Positions 53,736 through 61,796 of a stretch of DNA of 64,000 bases are shown here, piece by piece. Under the pieces are notes generated by a model. That model was not told the origin of the DNA, did no database searches, and saw only the letters and a program-made list of their open reading frames with translations. The position numbers and the translations under genes are program-made. The DNA is from an uncultured Enhydrobacter sp. (lineage in GTDB: Bacteria > Pseudomonadota > Gammaproteobacteria > Pseudomonadales > Moraxellaceae). Each line of letters starts with the position of its first letter. Position 1 is the stretch's first letter. Location of the stretch: assembly GCA_946222995.1 (NCBI GenBank), contig CAMIOS010000006.1, forward strand, positions 30,890 to 94,889. Direction: 5' to 3'.

Positions 53736-54678
53736 CTTTGACCCCAAATAGTCCGGTGGATAAATATCGATCCCCGCGATCACATACAATAAAAGCAATG
53801 ACCGCATCAGGGTTATCTTTGGCAATTTGATACGCCGCCCATGCCGCACCGCCCGATGATACGCCTGCAAATACGCCTTCTTCTCGCGCCAATTTTCGCA
53901 TAAACACCTCGGCATCGTGTTGGTCAATATCCATGATGGTATCAACCAAGCTTGGGTCAAAAATTTTGGGTAAATACGCTGTCGGCCAGCGGCGAATGCC
54001 GGCGATATTGGCATTTTCCGCCGGTTGTAGCCCAATGATTTGGATGGCAGGATTTTGTTCTTTTAAAAATTTTGCCACCCCCATAATTGTGCCAGTGGTT
54101 CCCATTGAACTGACAAAATGGGTAATGTTGCCGCCGGTTTGCTCCCAGATTTCAGGACCAGTGGTCAAATAGTGGGCTTGTTTATTATCAGGGTTGTTAA
54201 ATTGATCAAGCACCACGCCTTGACCTTCTGCCTGCATTTGCAAGGCTAGGTCACGCGCCATTTCCATCCCTTCGGGCACTTCAATTAACGTTGCACCATA
54301 CGCTGCCATGGCATCCTTTCGCTCTTGGGTTGAGTTACTCGGCATCAGTAGTGTCATGTGATAGCCCTTCATCGCTGCGACCATCGCTAGGGCAATGCCT
54401 GTGTTACCACTGGTTGCTTCAATCAAAGTATCGCCAGGTTGGATTTGTCCGCGTTTTTCGGCTTGGTCAATCATATTAAAGGCAGGGCGGTCTTTGACTG
54501 AGCCTGCCGGATTGTTGCCTTCAAGTTTTGCCAAAATCGTGGCTGAGGTGGGGGAAAAGCGGGTAAGTTTGACCAAGGGTGTTTTCCCAACACAGTCCGC
54601 TAACAAAGCGGTCTGATGAATAAAATCAGTATTATGAGCAGCCATCGCGGGATTTGTAACATGCAGGTTGTTATCCAT
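53728..54678 (-). CDS. cysM: Cysteine synthase B (O-acetylserine sulfhydrylase)
   Basis: A PLP enzyme forming cysteine from O-acetylserine and sulfide or thiosulfate. The PLP lysine is K62 in NPAGSVKDRPA. TSGNTGIALAMVAA and the phosphate-binding SSMGTTGTIMGVAKFL complete the cofactor site. The CysM subtype is indicated by length and by the SVKDRPAFNMI pattern. The 316-residue product is complete. Its stop overlaps the start of the exonuclease gene by 8 bp. Confidence 0.95.
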   Translation of the reverse strand: MDNNLHVTNPAMAAHNTDFIHQTALLADCVGKTPLVKLTRFSPTSATILAKLEGNNPAGSVKDRPAFNMIDQAEKRGQIQPGDTLIEATSGNTGIALAMVAAMKGYHMTLLMPSNSTQERKDAMAAYGATLIEVPEGMEMARDLALQMQAEGQGVVLDQFNNPDNKQAHYLTTGPEIWEQTGGNITHFVSSMGTTGTIMGVAKFLKEQNPAIQIIGLQPAENANIAGIRRWPTAYLPKIFDPSLVDTIMDIDQHDAEVFMRKLAREEGVFAGVSSGGAAWAAYQIAKDNPDAVIAFIVCDRGDRYLSTGLFGVKDE

Positions 54679-54825
54679 ATTTTTTCCTAAATTTTTAGCA
54701 AAGTTACAGCTATTTTAACAAAAATCAGCCGCGGCTTGTGTGGTAAAAATTTATTTGCCACTTAGGTGGGTGACAAGTTGTATGTTATACCACAAGCTTA
54801 TAAAATGAGATTTGGTAAGGTAAGG

Positions 54826-57800
54826 ATGGCGATTGATGGGACAAAAAGTATGGCGGCAAAGCACTTTTGTTTAAACTTTTCGACAGCGTATGGGCAGTTG
54901 ATTTTGTTGGTGTTTTTGCCCATTTGTGTGCTGGCGATGGTGGGCGGGGTGTTGGTGTGGCAAGATACCAGTCGGGCGGCTCGTACCATCCAGCGAGCCA
55001 CGGCGGACAATCTTATCAATCGCTATCAATTGGTGGCAAACGGACTACAACCTGACCTTGAGGCGATTAACCAAACCTTAATTCGCCAAGTGGTACAAAG
55101 CCAAACCCAATTCCGAACAAAATCCACGATCCCACTCTCTCCCCAACAACTGCTTGAACGGCAAGCCAAAGTCAAAACACTGCTACAAAAAGTAACGGAT
55201 GACAAGCATTTAGAGGGGTTTGCCATTGTCAATGACTATGGGCAAGTGCTGGTTAGCTTTGGCGATACCACCGGATTAAAACAACAACTGCCTAATGTAT
55301 TTGCCGCCAACGAAAGCAAGCTTGGCAATGCCAACGCCCCCAATCAAGCGACATTATCCAACACATTAATCTTAAATAAAGGGCTGTTTGGGCAAAATAC
55401 GGTCAGTGAAATTGCCAATCCAGGGGTGCTAGATAAGCTGTTTTTGGACAATAGCCAAGCCACGTTATTTGGCAAGCGGTTACAATTTATCAATCAGCAA
55501 ACCATGACCGTTGCTAATCCCCCGTCCAGCCCCACATCCAGTCCCAATACGCCACTGTCCGAGGTCACGCCGGTGGCATTGTGGATGCTGGTGAATGTGG
55601 ACAATGAGCCACTACAAATCGCCCGCTATCAAGTGATTATCGCGTTGGTGATTACAGGACTTTTGACGATTTTGCTGTTGTTGCTGACGATCAATGTGTA
55701 CGCCAGACGTTGGATTGCGCCAATTTATGAGATGCGCCTACATTTGCAGCGTACCAACGCCAACAATTTATACAAGCCAATGACCATCACTTCTAGCGGT
55801 GAGATTAATCAGCTACAACAAGATTTGGTCAAAACGCTGCGGCGGCTACACACCAGCTTTCAAGAGCTCAAAAATCACGCCGAACAAACCGAGGATGATT
55901 TACGCCTCGCTTTTGATGAGATGGAAATGCAAAACATCTCAATTCGCAACGCTCGGGATGCGGCAATTTCGGCAAGTCAGACCAAGTCTGCTTTTTTGGC
56001 AAATATCAGCCACGAGCTTCGTACCCCGCTCAATAGTATTGATGGTTTTATCAATTTATTGTCACGGCATGGCGGGCTGTCTGCCGAGCAGGATTTGTAT
56101 GTACAGACCATTCGCAAGTCATCGGCTCACCTGCTCGCCTTGGTCAATGATGTGTTGGACTTTTCCAAAATCGAAGCGGGTAAGCTGGTGCTTGATAGCC
56201 ATGAGTTTGATTTGTACGACATTATCTATGACGTGGTGGATATGCTCTCGCCGTTGGCAGCCGAAAAAGGCTTGCGAGTGGCGGTAATTTTTTATGATGA
56301 TGTGCCCCGTCAGCTGATGGGTGATGCATTACGCGTCAAACAAGTACTGACCAATTTGGTAAATAATGCCATCAAGTTTACCGATGAGGGTGAGGTGTTG
56401 GTGCGAGTTGGGCTAGATGATGTGGATGATTTTATCAATATTTGTGTTAAAGATACAGGACGAGGTATCGACCCTGAGCACCAAAAAGTGTTGTTTCAAA
56501 GCTTTTCGCAGGGCGATCCTTCCATCACACGGCAGTATGGCGGTACAGGTTTGGGACTCGTCATCTCAAAGCAGCTCACTTTTTTAATGGGCGGCACCAT
56601 TGGTTTTTATGATAATAAAATTCATAATGACGAAAACACCCCGCTTTTATCCCATCCCCCTGCCAATAAACTCAAAGGCACTACCTTTTGGTTTACCTTG
56701 CCCATGCACTTGACTGATACCGAGCAGCAACGCTTGCTCACCCATACGCCAATGTGGCAGTTGCCGCAGTTAGCCAGCAACGCCACAACACAATTCAACA
56801 ATGCCCACCAAACCAAAACCGCTTTATCCATTTTGGTATGGATTGACCATCCAGCCACTTTGCAAGTATTGCGTGGTAGCTTGCGAGAGTTATCGATTGA
56901 TCTAAAAATCACACAAAGCCTAGCAGGGTTACTTGAGCAGCTCAAAGAAACGGGCAATCACTGGGATTGGGTTATCGCCGATACCAATACCAATGAAGAT
57001 ACCATCTCACTGCTTAAGCAAATACGCCTGCATTATGCGGGCAAATTGGCACTCTTTGGTTATCAAATCAACCTTGACCCTGCCCTACTCACTCGCTATC
57101 ACGCCCATGCCCTATATCAACCGCTCGATCGCCGCCAGCTTTATCAACTGCTTGACAGCGAAAGCGTCAAATACGCAGAGCCCAGCCTACCCCAATGGCA
57201 TGGTTTTCGGGTGCTGGCGGTGGATGACCACCCACCCAACTTATTAGTGCTTGAGGCATTGCTTGCCGAGCTTGGCATTGAGGTGGTAAGTGTCAACAGC
57301 GGCTTTGAAGCCATTGACTATATCAGTAGCCAGCCTGCAGCGGCTAATAGCATTGACTTGATCTTTATGGACATTCAAATGCCCAAAATGTCGGGCAGTG
57401 AAGCGGCAAGCCGCATTCGCCATATCGAACAACAGCAACAACGTAGTCCCATCCCCATTGTGGCTTTAACCGCTCATAGCCTATCGGATGAACGAGAAAA
57501 ACTGTTGGCATCGGGCATTGATGATTATGTCGGTAAGCCGATTAACCAATCCCAATTGTTACAAATTTTGCAGCGTTGGCTGGGTAAAACCAGTGAAAAT
57601 GCTCACCTATCAAGTCTGCCATCCGCTAACTTAGCTCAAAAATCTGCTTTTAACAGCGAAGCGGATAACACGAATACTAATTCACATCCGCTGTCGTTAA
57701 GTTATGCTCCTCATATTGAGCCAAACTACCAAACCCAAACCAATCAAGCTAAGGGCGAAAACGCTAAACTCGACAAGGCAGAAAAGTTTGAATTGGACTT

Positions 57801-58215
57801 AAGCCGTTACCCTGTGATTGATTGGCAAGATGCGTTAAGCCGTGTGGCTGGCAAATCCGATTTGGCGGTAAATCTGCTGGTCATGTTGTTAGACTCAATC
57901 GACCAAGAAAAAGCGGATTTGTCCCAAGCTTGGCAAAATTATGACCGTAAAACGCTTGCCGCTATCGCCCATCGTATTTTGGGGGCGAGCCGTTATACAG
58001 GCGTACCACAACTACGTAAGGCCAGCCAAAAGCTTGAGGATAAATGCCTGCTCAATATCAATCACCCCTCACCTGCCCAATTTGCCATGCTACTGCCATA
58101 TTACGAGGCATTGCTTGTGGCACTAGATAATCTAAAACACGCGGACTTGACTGCTTATCCCGATCTCAGATACGCACGGCTGAATGAAAATGACATGGCG
58201 TGGAAAATGATTTAA
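54826..58215 (+). CDS. gacS: Hybrid sensor histidine kinase (GacS/BarA type)
   Basis: A membrane-bound phosphorelay kinase that probably feeds a GacA/UvrY-type regulator. I use the ATG at 54826, which has GGTAAGG upstream; other starts (GTG 54766, ATG 54850) remain possible. From this start the product has 1129 residues. The order is TM1 (about 23-45), a periplasmic sensor (about 50-265), TM2 (about 269-292), HAMP, and HisKA with H396 in SHELRTP. Next come the HATPase domain (NNAIKF, DTGRGI, GGTGLGL), a receiver-like domain without the usual Lys (about 665-780), a true receiver with D849 in FMDIQMPKMSG, and a C-terminal HPt with H1049 in AHRILGASR. Confidence 0.93.
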   Translation: MAIDGTKSMAAKHFCLNFSTAYGQLILLVFLPICVLAMVGGVLVWQDTSRAARTIQRATADNLINRYQLVANGLQPDLEAINQTLIRQVVQSQTQFRTKSTIPLSPQQLLERQAKVKTLLQKVTDDKHLEGFAIVNDYGQVLVSFGDTTGLKQQLPNVFAANESKLGNANAPNQATLSNTLILNKGLFGQNTVSEIANPGVLDKLFLDNSQATLFGKRLQFINQQTMTVANPPSSPTSSPNTPLSEVTPVALWMLVNVDNEPLQIARYQVIIALVITGLLTILLLLLTINVYARRWIAPIYEMRLHLQRTNANNLYKPMTITSSGEINQLQQDLVKTLRRLHTSFQELKNHAEQTEDDLRLAFDEMEMQNISIRNARDAAISASQTKSAFLANISHELRTPLNSIDGFINLLSRHGGLSAEQDLYVQTIRKSSAHLLALVNDVLDFSKIEAGKLVLDSHEFDLYDIIYDVVDMLSPLAAEKGLRVAVIFYDDVPRQLMGDALRVKQVLTNLVNNAIKFTDEGEVLVRVGLDDVDDFINICVKDTGRGIDPEHQKVLFQSFSQGDPSITRQYGGTGLGLVISKQLTFLMGGTIGFYDNKIHNDENTPLLSHPPANKLKGTTFWFTLPMHLTDTEQQRLLTHTPMWQLPQLASNATTQFNNAHQTKTALSILVWIDHPATLQVLRGSLRELSIDLKITQSLAGLLEQLKETGNHWDWVIADTNTNEDTISLLKQIRLHYAGKLALFGYQINLDPALLTRYHAHALYQPLDRRQLYQLLDSESVKYAEPSLPQWHGFRVLAVDDHPPNLLVLEALLAELGIEVVSVNSGFEAIDYISSQPAAANSIDLIFMDIQMPKMSGSEAASRIRHIEQQQQRSPIPIVALTAHSLSDEREKLLASGIDDYVGKPINQSQLLQILQRWLGKTSENAHLSSLPSANLAQKSAFNSEADNTNTNSHPLSLSYAPHIEPNYQTQTNQAKGENAKLDKAEKFELDLSRYPVIDWQDALSRVAGKSDLAVNLLVMLLDSIDQEKADLSQAWQNYDRKTLAAIAHRILGASRYTGVPQLRKASQKLEDKCLLNINHPSPAQFAMLLPYYEALLVALDNLKHADLTAYPDLRYARLNENDMAWKMI

Positions 58216-58288
58216 TTGCCTAAATGCCATCACTAAACCGTCATATTGCTACCTTATGATAAAGCAAATCCTAAGTAGTGAGTGGCGT

Positions 58289-59029
58289 ATGACACCAATG
58301 AGCACAATCCCAATCAGCGTGATTGTCATTACCTTAAATGAAGCAGAACGAATTGGCAATATTTTGGGCGATTTGACAAAGCAAACTTACCGCCAGTTTG
58401 AAGTCATTGTGGTGGATTCCAATAGCGATGATGATACCTGCCAGCTTGCCCAACATTTTAGTGATAAGTTGCCTGCTTTAACCGTATATAATATGGGCAA
58501 ACGTGGCGTAAGTCTCGGACGTAACACAGGGGCAACGCTTGCCAACTATGAACGGCTTTTATTTTTGGATGCAGACGTCAGACTTGACAATGATTTTTTG
58601 GCAAAAGCCTGTGCGTTATTGGATAAAAAATCGCTAAAAGTGGCAGGCGTGTATATGAATGCTGATAACTTACCGCCATGGTTTTTTATGGGTTATCAGC
58701 TGTTTAATGCAGGGATATTTATCAGCCAGTTTTTCTCACCCACGGCGGTGGGTGCATGCATTTTTTCAAGTCAATCGGTGCATGAGCAACTCGGCGGTTT
58801 TGATGAATCTATTACGCTGTGTGAGGACTGCGATTATGTCAACCGTGCCAAGAAAATCGCTCGTTATAGTATGCTCCCGTTAACCTTTCGCTTTGACCCC
58901 AGACGGCTAAGACAAGACGGCTTTATTAGAACGGGGGCAAAGTATTTGCACGCCAATTTACACCGAATCTTGGTGGGTGAGATTCGGGGCAACAAAATTC
59001 GTTATGAATTTGGGCACTATCGTTCATGA
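58289..59029 (+). CDS. Glycosyltransferase family 2
   Basis: A GT-A fold glycosyltransferase of 246 residues from the ATG at 58289, which has GAGTGG upstream; the open frame begins 11 codons earlier without a ribosome-binding site. The N-terminus has the GT2 start SVIVITLNEAERIGN and FEVIVVDSNSDDDT, and LLFLDADVRLDND provides the DxD metal/nucleotide-sugar site. A hydrophobic stretch (WFFMGYQLFNAGIFISQFF) may be membrane-associated. The C-terminal SFHR...-like positions are replaced by RFDPRRLRQDGF. It lies just after the gacS-like gene. The sugar and acceptor are unknown. Confidence 0.88.
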   Translation: MTPMSTIPISVIVITLNEAERIGNILGDLTKQTYRQFEVIVVDSNSDDDTCQLAQHFSDKLPALTVYNMGKRGVSLGRNTGATLANYERLLFLDADVRLDNDFLAKACALLDKKSLKVAGVYMNADNLPPWFFMGYQLFNAGIFISQFFSPTAVGACIFSSQSVHEQLGGFDESITLCEDCDYVNRAKKIARYSMLPLTFRFDPRRLRQDGFIRTGAKYLHANLHRILVGEIRGNKIRYEFGHYRS

Positions 59030-59082
59030 CAGCATCGTTAAACCTATCAACCGACCACCCCAGCACCCAAAATCAGCAAAAA

Positions 59083-59892
59083 TTATCGTCCTGTGAATTT
59101 GGCAGGGCGTTTTTGCATAAATGCTGACACCCCTTCTTTAAAGTCCTCGGTCAGTGACATCTGCATTTGGTACATCACTTCACTATCAAGCGCTGCATCA
59201 AGCCCATTGTACGCCACTTGGTTAATGGATTGTTTGATGGCTGCTAGCGCAAGGCTTGGTAAATGGGTTAAACGGTCAGTAAGTTTTTTAACGGCACTGT
59301 CAAGCTCCTCAAACGGCACAACGGCAGTTACCAGCCCCATATCATGGGCTTTTTTGGCATCGAATTGTTCGCCTAGCATAACCAATTCGGTGGTTTTGGC
59401 AGCCCCAATCAATTGGGTAAGCTGATAAATCCCTGCCGCATCGGGTACAAGCCCAATATTGATAAAGGCTTGCAAAAATTTGGCATTGTCACTTGCCACC
59501 CGAAAATCACATGCCAAGGCAATGTTCATGCCTGCCCCTGCTGCCGCGCCATTGATACGGGCAATGATAGGTTTACTGATTTTGCGCAGTTTTCGGCTGA
59601 TCTCGCCCACGCCTGAGGTTAGGCTGTGCGACATCTTTAAGACGGCTTCTTGGCTGTCGGTACTGCCGAGCATTTCTCGAATATCCCCACCACTGCTAAA
59701 GCCCTTGCCCGCTCCTGTCAATACAATCACTTTGGCAGCCCTATCATACTCGGCATGGCTTAACGCTTGAAGTAGTTCACTTTTCATGGTGCTATCGAGG
59801 GCGTTAAGTGAGGCTGGGTCATTTAGGGTAATGGTTGCCACACCATCGGCGACTTGGTAACTGACTTTTTGAAAATTTGGTTGTTCGCTCAT
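59083..59892 (-). CDS. Enoyl-CoA hydratase/isomerase family protein
   Basis: A 269-residue crotonase-fold enzyme. The oxyanion-hole segments are GKGFSSGGDIREML (about residues 62-75) and NGAAAGAGMNIALACDFRVAS. FINIGLVPDAAGIYQL contains the position where hydratases carry a second Glu; here an Asp follows (PDAAG), as in PaaG-like isomerases. It may therefore be an isomerase and not a classic hydratase; this is inference from the motif. No other beta-oxidation or phenylacetate genes are adjacent. Confidence 0.88.
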   Translation of the reverse strand: MSEQPNFQKVSYQVADGVATITLNDPASLNALDSTMKSELLQALSHAEYDRAAKVIVLTGAGKGFSSGGDIREMLGSTDSQEAVLKMSHSLTSGVGEISRKLRKISKPIIARINGAAAGAGMNIALACDFRVASDNAKFLQAFINIGLVPDAAGIYQLTQLIGAAKTTELVMLGEQFDAKKAHDMGLVTAVVPFEELDSAVKKLTDRLTHLPSLALAAIKQSINQVAYNGLDAALDSEVMYQMQMSLTEDFKEGVSAFMQKRPAKFTGR

Positions 59893-59950
59893 CTTTCATC
59901 CCTTTGCTATCAAAAAATACGCTTCAAATATACTATAACCAACATCTACG

Positions 59951-59978
59951 TTTCCTTATATAGGTTTCCTTATATAGG
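59951..59978. repeat. 14-bp perfect tandem duplication
   Basis: TTTCCTTATATAGG occurs twice back to back, in the gap upstream of the enoyl-CoA hydratase gene. Recent slippage is the simplest explanation. Confidence 0.9.
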
Positions 59979-60132
59979 TGTCCTTGGTGATCCATCTTAC
60001 CCAATTTTTGTGATGGTTGGCAAAAAAATTGGCAAATTAAAACCTATCAGTCACTTTGTGGTTTATTATTTCAGTATTAACAGAAAAAAATAAAAGAAGT
60101 TTTTAAAATAATTTTGCTAAAAGAGAAATGCT

Positions 60133-60549
60133 ATGCAAAAAAGTGATTTTTGGATTTTTATTAAATTCTTTGCTAGTGGGGTGATTTTTAGCTTTATCGC
60201 AGCTATTATCACTTTTTTTGTATTGGCTTATACCAAAATTATGGACATCACCGTGATGTTGTTACTTGGTATTGTTTGGTTTTTTGTGGGTATTTTGCCC
60301 AGCTTTTTAACCGCAATTTGGGTTATATTTCGCCAAAGCAACACTGCAAATTATGCCCAATTATTTATTATCCAATTTGTGTTGGCCATTAGTTTTATTT
60401 TGGGTTTTATCGTTTGGACGGGTGAATTAGATGGGGGTTATAGTACGCAACTTTTACCTATAAGTTTGGTGATTGTCGGCATGGGCGTAGTATCAGGCTT
60501 AGTGGCAATGGCAAGTGGTTTTATTGGCTTTAATCGACCCAAAACCTAA
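60133..60549 (+). CDS. Small integral membrane protein, unknown function
   Basis: A 138-residue protein with four clear hydrophobic helices: about 9-33, 40-66, 75-97 and 105-130. Between them are short charged loops, including a WTGELDGGYSTQ loop. It has no Cys pairs or known motifs and I do not recognise a family. A purine-rich AAAGAGAAAT stands before the ATG. It lies in a gene-poor, AT-rich stretch with duplications and a transposase remnant, so it may be accessory. Confidence 0.7.
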   Translation: MQKSDFWIFIKFFASGVIFSFIAAIITFFVLAYTKIMDITVMLLLGIVWFFVGILPSFLTAIWVIFRQSNTANYAQLFIIQFVLAISFILGFIVWTGELDGGYSTQLLPISLVIVGMGVVSGLVAMASGFIGFNRPKT

Positions 60550-60702
60550 AAAATTTTAATCCTAAATTTCAGTTTTAACAGAAATCACAGAATAAATCTA
60601 AGTAAAATATTAACCCGAAACCTTAGCGGATTGTTTGGTGCGGGGCAAGCCTGCTTGATGTGCTGTATGGCATATTGATCTTGACCAAACTGCGGCAAGC
60701 TG

Positions 60703-60742
60703 CCTATCTTTGGCTCACACAATCTATCTTTGGCTCGCACAA
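60703..60742. repeat. 20-bp imperfect tandem duplication
   Basis: CTATCTTTGGCTCACACAAT (60703-60722) is followed directly by a copy with one difference (A to G) at 60723-60742. It lies at the start of the doubtful small frame. Confidence 0.9.
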
Positions 60743-60904
60743 TTCATTACTGTTGTGCTCTATAGCGTGTTAATTGTGATTCTTTTACCCAATAATTCTG
60801 TGATAGGGCTTTTAACACATCGTTTCGCCCCGCTGATTAAAAATTTGCCGATCATGGCGATCATGTGGTGGTGGTTTAATTTTCATACATTTACTAACAA
60901 ATAA
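60710..60904 (+). CDS. Doubtful small hydrophobic ORF
   Basis: A 64-codon frame from a TTG start, with two hydrophobic segments (about 6-26 and 45-60) and a basic tail. There is no ATG before the hydrophobic part and no ribosome-binding site, and the start lies within a 20-bp tandem duplication. It may be a fragment of a decayed membrane-protein gene. Listed because nothing else explains the stretch; the probability that it is a working gene is low. Confidence 0.25.
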   Translation: MAHTIYLWLAQFITVVLYSVLIVILLPNNSVIGLLTHRFAPLIKNLPIMAIMWWWFNFHTFTNK

Positions 60905-61127
60905 ATTCTCTATTGTTAAATTTTATTTCAATATATGTAAATAGCAGTCACATTTAACTTTATAAAATAATTAAAAAAATAGTAATTAAATAAAATTTGT
61001 TACAAAATTAATGCATCAAGTATCAGTACAGTAATAATATTTTTACTTTAACATAAAATTACAAAATTATATACTTAGTATCTTAAGGATATTCTTTATA
61101 CTAACTATTAATCAATAAATTTATTCT
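60905..61127. other. AT-rich gap before the transposase remnant
   Basis: Very AT-rich, without any open frame or clear signal that I could identify. With the neighbouring duplications it gives the impression of decayed sequence. Confidence 0.5.
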
Positions 61128-61149
61128 TTGCACACGACAAAAAAACAAA

Positions 61150-61219
61150 AAAGTCTGATAAAACAAGGCATAATAGTAATTTTTTCAATGAATTCGACCA
61201 TGCCAAATCTTATCAGACT
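61150..61219. repeat. Inverted repeat at the transposase remnant
   Basis: AAGTCTGATAA (61150-61160) and TTATCAGACTT (61209-61219) are perfect inverted copies; a second matched block, GGCAT/ATGCC, lies five bases further inside. It may be a former insertion-sequence end or a stem in the remnant transcript. Confidence 0.7.
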
Positions 61220-61535
61220 TGAAAGTATATTAGCCCAAAAGCTAAGCGACAAAGATAAATTCATCAACGGCTATCAAAAACGATGGCAGGTTGAAGTGTA
61301 TCATAAGTCGTTAAAGCAAAATGCCAATTTGGGTAAGTCGCCTGCTCATAGCCAAAGGGCTCGGTTTAATCATATGTTTTTAGCCACGTATGCGGTGTTT
61401 AAGCTTGAGTGTTTGAAAATCAAAACCAAGTTAAATCATTTCGCTTTGCGTACAAAGTTACTAATTTCTGCTAATCAGTCGGCTTTTGCCCAGCTTAAGG
61501 CTATTAGCGGTGCGTTACTTCAGTTAGATAATTAA
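61198..61535 (+). pseudogene. Remnant of an IS transposase (C-terminal part)
   Basis: The frame (open from 61128) ends with a typical DDE transposase C-terminus: YQKRWQVEVYHKSLKQNANLGKSP, where the Glu is probably the last acidic catalytic residue. It continues LATYAVFKLECLKIKTKLNHFALRTKLL. From memory this resembles IS701/IS4-type transposases. Only about 110 codons remain and the first two catalytic aspartates are absent, so it cannot be active. The start is arbitrary; an ATG at 61200 begins MPNLIRLESIL. It marks past insertion next to the adhesin gene. Confidence 0.75.
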
Positions 61536-61681
61536 CTGATACCGTTTATCTAAAGCTTTTTAAAAATCATTTCTATTGATTGAAATGTTGTTTAAAATAC
61601 CCTATATCGCATAAAAGTTTATAAATTTGTAACTTAAACACCCATTTTCTATCTCTGGTTGTACCCATCTTTATTGTAAAA

Positions 61682-61709
61682 ATCTACTTCGCTCATCGTA
61701 TGAGTAGAT
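61682..61709. other. Hairpin upstream of the adhesin gene
   Basis: CTCAT-CGT-ATGAG flanked by ATCTA/TAGAT with a small bulge, about 90 bp before the adhesin start. It may end transcription from the left (no T run is evident) or form part of the control region. Confidence 0.4.
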
Positions 61710-61730
61710 CTATAAATTATTTAATATCCC

Positions 61731-61760
61731 TTGATTATACCAAAGTAAGAATTTCATATT
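61731..61760 (+). promoter_or_regulatory. Candidate adhesin promoter
   Basis: TTGATT and CATATT with an 18-base spacer, about 37 bp before the adhesin ATG. No homopolymer or short repeat tract of the kind that drives phase variation of Moraxella uspA genes is visible here. Confidence 0.3.
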
Positions 61761-61796
61761 CGTAGTTAGTTAAGTCATCTTAATACGGAGCTCTAT

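Noticed and set aside
59854..60093. 79-codon plus-strand frame overlapping the enoyl-CoA hydratase start
   Set aside because: It overlaps a well-supported gene on the other strand, runs through a tandem duplication and has no family resemblance.
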